DNA of 64,000 nucleotides. Origin: Bugula neritina (lineage: Eukaryota; Bryozoa; Gymnolaemata; Cheilostomatida; Bugulidae). The position numbers and the translations under genes are program-made. The notes under the pieces are model-generated. The model saw only the letters and a list, made by a program, of their open reading frames with translations, did no database searches and was not told the DNA's origin. Positions 45,741 to 57,341 of this stretch are shown here, piece after piece (position 1 is the first letter of the stretch; each line of letters begins with the position of its first letter). The stretch is from contig OZ037767.1 of assembly GCA_964035545.1 (NCBI GenBank), forward strand, positions 1,244,680 through 1,308,679. The letters are read 5' to 3'.

Positions 45741-47130
45741 TGTTGCAATTTTTTTTGCCAACTTATGCAAATCCTACGCATGTATAATAAATATGGCTAT
45801 AATTGTAAAGTTTTTTTAACTTTTGTTCAACAGTAAGACAACATACATGCATAATAATTAGATACTGAACACTGGACTAAACCTTAAATTGATCTTATAG
45901 AATACAATGTACTTAAAATAATTATATGTGAATTAGAGAAACTGAAAGTACACCTGCTGGGCTATAGACAGACCTTTACTGACAAGACTGTAAAGTGAAG
46001 TGATTTAGCTGAAATTAACTCTGCCAAACAAACAAAGAATTATGTTGCGCTGAGGCATTTTCAATATATTATTGTAACTAGTGAGATGATTCAGCTGAGT
46101 GCTAAAGTAAAACAGGGAACATTATATTGGCAGAAATCCAATAGATTGCCAATTTGTGCGAGAGGGTACTATATGTTATTGTGATAGCGCAGAGCGGCAA
46201 ACGTACTAGGAATGTTATAATTAGTCACAGGAGCGTAGCTAGAACCACCATATGAAGAATTTAGAAAATTGCAGTGAAACTTGCAAAATGGTGTATGTTT
46301 TTACCAAATTGTGAAGAGCATAAACAGAATTTCAAAAAACAAAGAAAGTATATTAGAGAAAACATATCAAGGAATGTCAAGTTTAACTTTTAAACTTTGT
46401 AAAATGAATCCCCTGTGCTACAGCAGCGGAACATGGAGGGTGTAAAATTTTACTTATTATGCAACAACTTTCTCAGAAAATTTTTTATTGAAAAATTAAA
46501 AAAGTATATGAAAGAGGAATGCAAGAGCTGTCTTTTCATGTAAAATTTATTAATGTGAGACAAAAACTGTTCGAGCTATCCCCTGGAAACCGTTTATATA
46601 TAACATAAAGCAGTGCATGAATCTGGAAAGTAATGACCTTAAACCAACTGTGTGTTGCATAATCCACGTGACAATGGCTTTCCCTGTGTAAAGAGATTAA
46701 ACGGTACCTTAGTCAAAAGTGGCACAGTTGACTAATAATCAATGTAATTTCTGTGAGTGATGAGTGTTGGCTGTTTAGTGCCACGTTCTTCTACCTCTCT
46801 GCACTCACAGCACACTCACTAGTACTCACTAGCTGTACTCAATGATATCATATTTTGTGTTAAGCATTACTACTTAAAAGCTTTTACTAGTAGGCTATAC
46901 ACTACTTGATTGCTTCAATAATTAATTTAATTTGCAAGAAAAGTAAATGCAAACATGCCTAGACAGCACAGGGGTGAAATTACAACAAAAATTTTAAAGT
47001 TCCAGTCAATATTTTTTTGTTTCATCAAAATTATGGCACAAAACTTTAATTTAGTTTATTATTCTAATTAAGTGTGTTATTTATCTTCCATTGGTCCTAC
47101 TAAAGAATATTCCTGAATTGCACTAATCTT
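45741..47130. other. Intergenic, no gene seen
   Basis: AT-rich sequence with no supportable coding frame or repeat of note. Confidence 0.5.
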
Positions 47131-47145
47131 ATTGGACCATATAAA
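47131..47145 (+). promoter_or_regulatory. CCAAT/TATA-like promoter of EEF1AKMT2
   Basis: An inverted CCAAT (ATTGG, 47131-47135) is followed by TATAAA at 47140-47145, 181 nt before the ATG. A second ATTGG lies at about 47090. The motifs are seen; promoter use is inferred. Confidence 0.4.
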
Positions 47146-47325
47146 GGCGGGTCTTAAATCGGAAACTGGCATTAACACGTGTTTCAAAATCGTGGAAAGC
47201 TTGCAAATTAATAAACCATATTATTTTTTAATTGTATCTGGTAATTAGCTATTACGTGTGTTGACCAAACACCTTTTATCATTACCCTAAGGCCTAGTCC
47301 TATAACTTTAGAAAACTGCACAATT

Positions 47326-49487
47326 ATGGCAGAAGATGAGCTGCAGCCATCCGAGCTTGGAACCAAGGAATAGTAGGTATCAATTTATCTGGATCTTCGC
47401 ATTGAACTTAAGTCTAAGAGTCATACTCATAGTAATGCTAATACTAATACTGTGACAGTGATACTGCTAGTCAATGTCATACTGATACTCATAACTATTA
47501 GTTAGTGATAGTCACGATGGCTACCATAGTGAGTATCATAGTCATACCCATACAGTGACATACTATCATCCATAGAGTTAGACTAAGACTCATATTGATA
47601 CTCAAAGTGATAGTGATAGCGATACTATTAGTATTAGTATTACTTCTACTAAAATTTCAATTGTGAATTTTAAAATTTAAATATAGCCTAAAAGTAACAA
47701 GAGTGTCAACTATTAACTTTAAGCCTGAAATAAAACAGTAATTCAAATTGTATGCTAGAGACAGACTCAGAGTGAGAGTGTGACTGTGACAGAGTTGATG
47801 TTATACAGAAGACTAATAGTAATAGACAATAGTCATAAACATAGTTATATTAATGCTATTGAATAAAAGTCGTGAAGTTAAATAAAATAAAAATTGCTAC
47901 TTTTACTTTTTGTTTTAATTTATTCAATCTAAATTACTCCTACTCTTGTTTTTAGAGCCTTATCAAATTATTCCGCATGAGCAGATGACTCGTACTCTTA
48001 GTCATTATGATAATGACTATCGGGTATAATTGATTTACAGTCATAGTTATAGTTATATCAGAAGATACTAAACATGTGAAGTTTGTGTTTTAGTTGGGAT
48101 GACTTCTACAAGACTGAGCTCCACAACTATAATGACCACGGAGAAGAAGGGGAAGTTTGGTGAGTACCGATTGTTACAGCCTGTCTAGTTTGTGTACTTG
48201 TCACAGCATACAAGACTGTCAGGTACATTATGTATTAGGAGACCTCATCAATATTAGCAACACTTGATGGTGATGACTAAGATTTTTATCTTCGATGATT
48301 CAGCAATTCGATGACGCAAGCTGCATCAGATGTGGCATGTGTATATATGGAGTTGTCTCCCTTTCAGGTTCGGAATGCAGAGCGTTAACCGGGTTGTTCG
48401 CTGGATAGTGAAAGAGATCAGTGAGAAAATAACTCCCATATTAGATCTGGGGTGTGGCAATGGGATGGTGTTGCTGAAACTGGTTAGTTGTACTTTAGAA
48501 TATGCCGAAATATAATCATAATTCACTGTCTGAACATAATATTTTCAAGCTTTATAGTTTTACAAAGACGTTTGAGTTTTACCATTAGTATACTGAATGT
48601 AATCCTATTTAGTGTAGGTTTTAGTGTTACCCGCTGTATTATAATTGTACTCTTGTGTGTAGGAGGAAGAAGGCTACAGCAACCTGACAGGGGTGGACTA
48701 CTCCCAACCAGCCATTCTATTAGCCAAGTCCTTAGCCCAGAACGGACAAATCAAATATGAGGTGATTTTCATTTGCCTGTTTAACTTTTTCACCTTGAAT
48801 TTGGCTTTTGTTTCTTTTCATACATACTCTGTCACATTACATTTACACAGTATTAAAATGTTCACATATGTATTTGGCTATCATCTACAGACAGTTGGAG
48901 GGTTGTATGTCTGAACAAACTGGTATTATGGTAAATGTTGTGCACACTTATCCTGAATTGATCTAGCTGTATATGTATTTCGGAGTTGTCCCTTCTTGCA
49001 AAGCTACTCAGTATGAGTAGACAATTCCTCAAATTTAGACATCAGCCACTTTCAACTTCCCTTTAGAGTTTAGTTTATCGTACAGAATAGGTTTTTCTCC
49101 TAATATATGAATGAATTTTAATCAAAGTTTAGAAATGAAGACCTGTTGGTTATTTTCCAGACTGGAGACTTGCTAGATCTTTCCTCATCAGACGTATTCA
49201 CTGCTAAGTACGACGTTGTGCTGGACAAAGGGACATACGACGCTATCAGTCTCTCACCAGATGGCGCCCTTCAGAAACGATTAGCCTACGTTGAGAATGT
49301 GCATAAACTCATTCCTATTGGTGGATATCTGTGGATAACGTCCTGTAATTGGACAAGTTCAGAAATCATTTCCCATTTCACTGCCAACGGCAAGTTTAGC
49401 TTGAGAGAAGAAATCCCTGTAAAACAGTTTAAGTTTGGGGGGCAGGTAGGGCAGACTGTGTGCTGCTTGGTCTTTCAGGCTACATAA
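47326..49487 (+). CDS. EEF1AKMT2: eEF1A lysine methyltransferase 2 (METTL10 family), 5 exons
   Basis: SAM-dependent methyltransferase that modifies a lysine of translation elongation factor eEF1A in the cytosol. Exons: 47326-47372, 48094-48159, 48368-48482, 48663-48761 and 49161-49487; together 217 aa with consistent phases. Human METTL10 has the same order of motifs: ELGTKEYWDDFY, GEVWFG, the SAM-binding loop LDLGCGNG (about 63-70), TGVDYS, DKGTYDAISL, and the family signature ITSCNWT, then FKFGGQVGQTV near the end. The length is shorter than human mainly because the N-terminal leader is reduced. The exon 1 donor is GTAGGT, which is acceptable. The fourth exon ends EG-gtgatt. The 3'UTR begins with a perfect hairpin. 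Confidence 0.95.
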
Positions 49488-49501
49488 TAATAGTGTACAT
49501 G

Positions 49502-49544
49502 TACTATGTACTTACTCTACTACAAGTAGAGTAAGTACATAGTA
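49502..49544 (+). other. Perfect 18-bp stem-loop in the EEF1AKMT2 3'UTR
   Basis: TACTATGTACTTACTCTA (49502-49519) is the exact reverse complement of 49527-49544, with a 7-nt loop CTACAAG. It starts 15 nt after the stop codon. It could be an mRNA stability or processing element, a terminator-like hairpin, or a small inverted duplication. Confidence 0.9.
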
Positions 49545-51759
49545 TATATACAGTTATATTATGTAGTATATACAGTTATACAGGTGTATATACATAGAGT
49601 TATATATATTGTATAGTTATGGAAGTAACATACCATGTACATTATATAATGTAGAATAGATATATCCTTCAACTAGATTACTGTGTGAGAATATGCTGTA
49701 AATACCTTTTCACTGTCACATATAAAGTAGAGTTATGAATTTATCTAACTGATGTATTTTGATATGTTGAAGAACACACCAGTGCATGTATCTAGTGCTA
49801 GGTCTGTGAAATAGACTGGTTTAATCTTTGAAACTTTTGAATTCTGTAACCATCTTCTTTTCACTAAAATAGAAAAGTTGTAGCTGCCATTTACACAAAT
49901 GTCCCAATACCTAGTTTAACATTATTGCCAATGAACTGAGGCTAACTCGCAGAAGACACTGTATCACGGTCTAACAAAGTCATCTGGGTTGAATAGTCAC
50001 TATGCTTATAGGCTTTATGGATGCCTCAATTAGCTGTAAATCAGTCACTATGGCAGCAGAAAGTATTTATTACTCATTATTATGTCATCAACAGCCATAG
50101 CGGTTGCTCACCATCTTGTTCTACATCTCTCGTTACCGTAGCGATTATTAATACCATATACCACACTTTCAACATGACAGAGTTATCTACTCATGATGAG
50201 TCAGGACCAGCATGTGCTGTAGGTGCAGTACCATCATAACGTACACACCACACCTATCCCACATTACATCCACCTGGCTCATGATTTACTCAGTCATATA
50301 TAACACGTGCTGTGTGAGCCTAGCACTCAACGAGTAGCAGTAGCCTAGCACTGTATTGTGATACTTCGTGTACACATATATTGCACCCCACTCATCTCAC
50401 TCTTTCTCTAAGTAACAATTTAGGGTATTAACTCTGTTATGATTACGTCAACTTAAGCAGATAGTTTGATAGTAGATCCCCTGCCCACTACCCTTTAATG
50501 CACCATGGGGGCAGTGCACTTGTAGATGCTAGTAACTTAGCATGGCATTCATGTCTAAATATACTGTACATTACGTGTGGGTTAGTCCTAGTAAATGCTA
50601 AGAATAGGAATTTGTGCTATCAGCAAAAATACGTTTAAAATTCGTAGGTAAAAGCCCTGCAAGTGTTCCATGTAGCCCTTTGTGTAGGGAGGGTGTAGCA
50701 TCCCTTCCAACATTTACCAAGTGCATTTTAACCTGTATTCCAAACACAGTGCCTGTTATTCCTAGTGTATTAGATAAGATGTATCTGTCTAACATCTATT
50801 CAATTTCGTTTCTCTATTCGAATATACCCTCTTCATGCATAGCAAGGTTTCAAATTCCTCCAGTTTATCAAAGCAAGTAAAGCATGGATGACCAGTTTCT
50901 ATACAATACTTGTGAGAGCAAAGAATAATTCTTTACTTTTGTGACAAGGCGGTATTTTAGCTAGTACAAGACATGCCAACATATATAATTGCTTTTTGGT
51001 CACTTTTTCAAAATGTTATAAAAGATTTTAGCACTTCTAGTCAGTTTATTTCGTGGCTCATATGTTTGAGAATATCAACTAAACACATTTATCTAGAGAT
51101 CATTATCACCAACTGCTGCAAACGTAAATACTTCCCTTTACATAACTGTTAGTTCAGGGGAGAGGGTAACTCCACAAAACACTGACCAAGATACACAGTT
51201 TATACGATACTGTGTGCATTAACCTCAGGCTAATACCTTCTCTTATTCAAGCTTGGGTCAGTAACTCAGCCGGTAAAGGTCACAGTACTTTTCATAGAAG
51301 ACTTCTCTCTTTTGAACTGAGTCATGTGCCTTAAGTTTTTAGTGTTTATGTTCTCTTAGAAAATGGTATGAGTTTAAGGCATTATATAGAGTATTCCCAA
51401 ATATATTAATAAACACATGCATATACATGTAGTGTACTTGTATTGTGTAGTGTACATATAATGCACATACTAAGGCCACTTCATTCTATTATAGCTGTAT
51501 TCACCATGTTGACACATGGATTGGCGACTCCAGGTATATTAGCCGCATTATTTCATCTAGAAACTAGGTCACCCTCATACTGTCTTTCATTGGAGATAGT
51601 TGGCATAACTTTGAGCATTTGACATATAGAATTGCACGCTCCATTGCCTAGCCACTTGTCATAAGCACGCCCGCAAACTTAGCTGTAGCTGCATCGCCTT
51701 TCGTCTTCGGTATAGCATACGAACTCGCTTTGCTGAGACAATCGGTCTCTATCGTCGTA
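49545..51759. other. Intergenic, no gene seen
   Basis: TA-rich short repeats (ATATACAGTTATA) to about 49620, then ordinary sequence with short non-homologous frames. Confidence 0.5.
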
Positions 51760-51812
51760 GTCGTCGGTTCTACTGTCGGTTCTACTGTCGGTTCTGCTGT
51801 CGGGTCTACTGT
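51760..51812 (+). repeat. 12-bp GTCGGTTCTACT repeat in a 5'UTR
   Basis: Four units of GTCGGTTCTACT with small variants immediately precede the ATG of the next gene. The frame through it (VGST) is open into that gene, but no upstream ATG in frame was found. Confidence 0.8.
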
Positions 51813-51816
51813 GATC

Positions 51817-54800
51817 ATGTCGGTGGTGAGGAGACTATTCTGCTGCTGTAAGTTTGCACTTTTCTATAGAATTTCATGGCTACCAGATGATTTCTTATGG
51901 TTTCGGATTTTTTCTTTAACTTTTGATTTTCTTACTTGATATTTTTTGCACTTTTTCAGGCTTCTTTATTAAAATAATACTAATCTTTCAATTCCATTAT
52001 TAAAGTAAAACCACATGAAATAGTTGTTTGGTGATTACACTAAAGTCTTGTTTCCAGGTGCGGGTGGGGGAAATCTCGCAGATCTGAAGCGACTTCGACC
52101 TCCAAAACTTAGAAAGAAGTCAAAGAAGCTTCCAGAAGAGAAGCTGCCAGAGCCTGAGACAGAGCCAGATGTCGTCACGTCACACAAGAGCGAGGAAGTC
52201 CCCCAAATGGAAGAGCCCGTCCCTGAGGAGACCTTCACCAGCGCCGTGGAAGTGCCTTGCAACACTGAGCCGGAAGAACCTGAGGAGCCAGAAGTACCGG
52301 AGGAAGAAGAGGTGCCACCGCCAGCGGATCCATTACCTCCTATAGTTGAAGAGACGATAGAAGCACAGGTAGAGGAAGATGTGCAGATGGCCCCAGCGAG
52401 TTTGCATGACTCCAGTAGTATACAATCAAGTGAAGGCAGCATTCCGGTATCAGAGAGCTCTTCACGGGAAGTGACTACCACTGGACTCACACTCTCTGTT
52501 GACAGAAGTCCAGTTCTTACTGAAGACATCACTTCTCCGTCTAGTCAGGTGACCATCATTGCTACATTAGCCTAGCTTTTCTCCTGACCTCAATATCTGT
52601 GTTGAAAAGAAGTAAATTACATAGTTTAAATTGATTGATAAATAGAGCTTTAAGCTAATTAATCATTTTTGATCGCATGGTAGTAGTAATCAACTGTACC
52701 AGTACCACTTGGCTAGCATGGTTGTACAGCATAGCTAAGATGGCAGTGATGAATTGGCTTGCCACGTGAATCACTAGTGGAAGTTATTTCTACCATATTT
52801 CTTATTTAGCTTATCAGTTTTATCAATTATCAAAACATGACTTTATTGGTTTTAGACGTCAAGCTTAGACGGCTCGGTAACATCAGTCTCCAAAAAGAAA
52901 GGCACCCGAAAACTGTTTCAGTTGAGGCACAACTCTTCTTCTGATGATCCCAAAACATCAACTCCAGACAAAGTACTTCTGGTTCGGTATGTAGCCGTGT
53001 TACCTGCAGAATGTTACCTGCGGAATGTTTGGTGTTGGTCAAATCAAGGGCGTTACATAATTGCTGCACTGCAGGTTAACTAGTGAGGAAGCAGCTTGTT
53101 ATTGTGTTGTAATTTATAGCAAATTATGAAGTCTATTGGCAATCATTCAAGTTGAATTGAAGTTGAAACTAACTTGTTAGATGCAAAACCAAAATGTTTA
53201 GCTAGAAGCGACTTTACCAGTCAGTTGTTAGAACTGAGTAGTATCAAATGCTTCAATTTATTTGTGTTGTAGTCTAAACATGTTGATAGTTTATATGTGT
53301 AGACTAGTACAGCGTTGCATATAACCACTTGGGCTTTGCTCATAGAACTGAAGAAACTCGAAATAGAATAAAATTAGTTTAGAATCCTTGTTAAGCTATT
53401 GCATTGCTTATAACTACTCACCAGCTGGCCTTAAAACAAACACGAACTAGCCTTCCAGTACTTTAACTCCATTCCTAACTCCAATACTAACTCCATTCCT
53501 TGCTTCGTTCCTTGCTTCATTTCTAACTCCATTCGGCTCTGGTATACTACTTAATACTTATATTTTTAATATTTACTTTTAATTCAGCAACTCATGTGAT
53601 GAGATTGGCACTCATTTAGAGTTGTTACATTGGTCTAAGTAGTTTTTCAAAAGCAGGTTCTATAGTATCTGTAATAACTAATTCTGTATGCCAGTTGAAG
53701 ATAAAAGTTGGCCGTGGTTTGTGAGTAAGAGATATCTCTCCGTATGCACGTCACTCACTTCCCAAATCTTGGTGCACCCTTGTTTCTACTCCTTCAACTC
53801 TCATTCTTCTATCTCTCTTCTACAATATAAAAATACACAACTTAAGACTACTTTATGCAAATGGCAAATTTATATAATGTATAATAAAAATGAATTACTG
53901 TTTACTGATATGTTAAAATGAAACATAATACGAATATGAACAACCCCAGACCACAACCACAGTAGAGGTGGTAGCTATTGTGTTATCACTGCTCACTGAT
54001 TTAGCAGCAGATGATGATGACATAACAATGTACACTGTACCCAGTATAAAAGGGTATATGCCTTCCAACTTTTGAAGCAATAGCATTGTTTCTGGATGTC
54101 TTGAAAAGCACACTTCAAACAATACATAATTATTTTGTCTGAACCATGAATTGATAATTTGGTAATTCACCCAGCTATTTTTTTCAACAACTTCATCATA
54201 TAAAATCAGTTGCACCATTTAATTATGTTCAGATGCACAGGGAAGAGATTTTCATTGTTTCAGCCCTAAACCGATTTTATATTTGAATTTTCTTACACTG
54301 AGTATGTGCAAGCAACTCCCACTTTATTTCTTTTCTAATCAAAACTATCTTCAACATCTGTTGCACATTGAATTTTCTAATTTTCGTGTTTCTATTTCAA
54401 CTCACTTAACGATGGTAAATGATGTTCTCAGAAAGAATATCGTAAGTAATTGATTTTACAGTAAGCAAGAAGACAAAAAGGAAAGAGCTAAGAAAAAAGG
54501 TGCCCCGCCAATTGCCATTAAGAAGAAAGTTGGTACGGGACCCAATCAAGTTTACAGGAAAGCAAAAGCTCGAAGTGAAACTACAAAAAAACGTATTAAT
54601 TGCCTAAGATTTCTTTATACCCTTTCACAAGCATGTGCTATATTTCCCTTTTGTTGCCCCCTTTTGCTTCTTTTTTAATGAAAAGCTCCGACTACACAAA
54701 TCTATTTCAACAAATTCACATTTTGAAACACACTGAGGTCTGAGGTCAGCTCATCATCCTCTCTCTTACTTCCTGTCTTTGCTATAAACACTCACTCTCT

Positions 54801-55155
54801 TCAGGGAAGACATTCCACTTGTTATTGAACCTTTGCTCCTGTCTAAAACAGCTGCAGGGGACTTCACTGGTTAGCATTGATCTTGCTTACCAGCATAATG
54901 AGTCTACACTTTGCCTCTCACTTGTCAACACATTCTCTGCATGAGCTCTCTATGTTATCAGCTACATGTAGTTGTATTGTAATATATTTAGCCTAGTGAT
55001 TGCTAAATGTAGAATATTTTATGAAAGCCTGACTCTATTGTAATTAGCCAAAACTTTCTGTTGCAGAACTGACCTTGTGGACAGAGGAGAACCCGAAGAA
55101 GAGCAAGTCTTTGGGCAAGAGACTGAAAAATAGTTTTTCGAAAAGTTCTTCATGA
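51817..55155 (+). CDS. Unrecognised protein with Cys cluster, acidic centre and basic tail (5 exons)
   Basis: Exons: 51817-51847, 52058-52548, 52856-52986, 54462-54574 and 55067-55155, giving 284 aa with consistent phases. The protein begins MSVVRRLFCCC, followed by a basic stretch (DLKRLRPPKLRKKSKK). A long Glu/Pro/Val-rich segment comes next (about 40-110, EEPEEPEVPEEEEVPPP), then a Ser-rich part, KKKGTRKLFQLRHNSSSDD, and a Lys-rich C-terminus ending KSLGKRLKNSFSKSSS. There is no signal peptide or transmembrane segment. The N-terminal Cys triplet next to basic residues resembles a palmitoylation/membrane-tether signal, which is inference only. I recognise no domain. Exons 4 and 5 are the least certain: skipping the 54574 donor would give a different, hydrophobic end. 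The first large exon is well supported by its composition. Confidence 0.65.
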
Positions 55156-55448
55156 AGGCCCCAGTTGATGGATGACATATATGATGATTCTATAATAGCT
55201 AAATGCTCAACCTCAGATCTGCATATTCTTCCCACGCAAGAATGATTAGCACTGAGCCTACGTATACTCAGTGTGTTATAACACAGCTTGGGCGCATCTA
55301 TATAAATAATTAGAGACATTTATATAATGCCCTTTATACTTGATTACTGAACCAATAATCTCTAACAATTTTATTCAGTCTGGGATATTTATTTCTCTAT
55401 TATATTTTAGTTAAGACATGTTTTGGTATTTTTATATTTGTTGGAATG

Positions 55449-55454
55449 AATAAA
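55449..55454 (+). terminator. Poly(A) signal
   Basis: AATAAA lies about 295 nt after the stop of the preceding gene. Confidence 0.4.
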
Positions 55455-57183
55455 GTTTTAAAAAATAGCTTTAATGTTATCTTATAATAGCATCTTATTT
55501 ACAGACTGATCAATGGTAACCCTAAACCAAGAGTTTCGGTTGACCAACTTCAGTGTTGCCAATATAATACTCAGATTTCTCATGTACCAGCTAGCTCTGC
55601 TATTTTTAGCACACATAAAATGCTACTTCACCACAGTACACAATCAAACATATGCTTTAATGCTGAACTAAATTACTTAGAATGTTTTTATTCACAGTGT
55701 GGCTGTCCGGCCTTGCAACTTTCAAGTTTCGGTTCTCAATGAAAGATTATTCTAACTACAAAATTTTACTTTTTTCCCATTAACCTGATAACTGCATTAT
55801 TTCCAGAATACGGTTGAACTTATATAAGAAAATGTTGAACACCTAAAATTATGCGTAGGAACCCTTTTAGCCACAGTCTCTGGTTTCTGTGCTATATTGA
55901 GAATATCCTCCACAATCATTTTTTTATGACAGTATAATTTCGGCTTAACCGTGTAACATAAATACGTCAGCAGTCATGGATAAACTACATGCTTTGTTGG
56001 CTTTTGTAATTCAGCTCATTCAGGCATTATAATTATACTTCTACTTTTGAAATACCAACAAACCAGTTGCCCTGGGATGCCTGAAGGTACTATTTCACTC
56101 CTAATGTTTGTCACGCTCTCTCGCTCTTCCAAAGAGACTCATGCAGCATCTTCTGTTGTGAAATTACTTGCTTGACCAGTCTGAGTTTTGAATCACTAGT
56201 TATTAAGCATTTTGATTCATATTCTTTGATTCGTAACTTTCTAATCATCGTCAATCTAATTAACACCTCTTCCCAATGCATACACCTGATGGAAATGCTA
56301 CTCTCTTGTTTTGCTAGTCTAGTGGAAAAGTTTAACTGACACTATGTGGAGTTATTCTCACCATGGTGGTTTTTAATGCTATGTGTGCCTAAACTTCTCG
56401 CAAAATTAAAAGTAATGTATTTAACTCTATAGCTGCTTGAAGAAAATAATTTTGCAAAGACTCCAGTTAATTTCACTTGTTGGTAAAATGTTTGTTGTTG
56501 AGAAATTTAGACTTGAAACTCTGAACCCAGCTCAGAGATTAAACTGTGTGCTGCAGCAGTTAAGAATAGCAGTAATGAAAGTCAGCAATAGTTAGTATTA
56601 GTTTCATAACACCACAGACTTTAGAGCCAAGCGAAAAATGTCATCAGCGTGAGCACAAAAGTTCTTACAAAACAAAGCTGTTTCAGCAAGCAGTCTCTGG
56701 TCTGTTAGCTAAGATATATATATGAGAATATTTTAATACTACATAAACAAAGTGTGTCAGAGTTATTCATAGCTTCAGTCCCAGAAGTTGCTGTATAGTC
56801 ATCATTGAGGGTCTCCTTACTGAATAATTCTATTGCCAAATAATTTTAGTCAGTAAGAACCAAGTCTGGCTTTTCAGACTGTTTCAGTTACATGGCTTTT
56901 TAATTGGCTGAGTTGTGCTTTCAAAGTTAACCCAAGCGACTGTTACCTTTTCAAAATGCACAATTAAAACAAATAAAAGTCTTTAAAAAATGTTTGTGAA
57001 TAGGTTGAGGGCTGGAGTACCAGATCACACCTGCCCGGCTAATGGTGCGTTACCTATTATTTGCCATCCCACCATATTACTCACAGGTGAGCTAAATGGT
57101 GCATACAGGTAATGGGCCAAGTACCAAGTCTCCTAATGTGCTGGGGTTGCTCCAAACGTTCCTATGACTACGTCATCTGCTAA
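55455..57183. other. Intergenic, no gene seen
   Basis: Ordinary AT-rich sequence with short random frames; no repeat or gene is supportable. Confidence 0.5.
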
Positions 57184-57239
57184 TATAAAATAGGTGGCTG
57201 AGACTTGGCCGGTTATTTTATCTTCAGACTCTTTAAATG
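57184..57239 (+). promoter_or_regulatory. TATA box and noncoding exon of the EGF/mucin gene
   Basis: TATAAAA lies at 57184-57190. About 50 nt later AAATG|GTAAGT gives a donor at 57240, and the next acceptor TTTTTTTAG ends at 57335, just before the start codon. This predicts a short noncoding first exon of about 25-30 nt and a 96-nt 5'UTR intron. A CGTCA element at about 57171 could be a CREB half-site. Confidence 0.5.
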
Positions 57240-57341
57240 GTAAGTTTGTTGCAATTCTCTACAGTGTGATATATTTTCTACAGATTGTTCTCGAGTTGAA
57301 TTAAATATTTTTATTTTGATAAATTGTTTTTTTAGAAATAC

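Noticed and set aside
50598-50880. Overlapping frames on both strands around 50.6-50.9 kb
   Set aside because: No homology, no splice context and no consistent composition.
52035-52532. 165-aa Ser/Gly-rich frame on the minus strand
   Set aside because: It is the antisense shadow of the acidic exon at 52058-52548.
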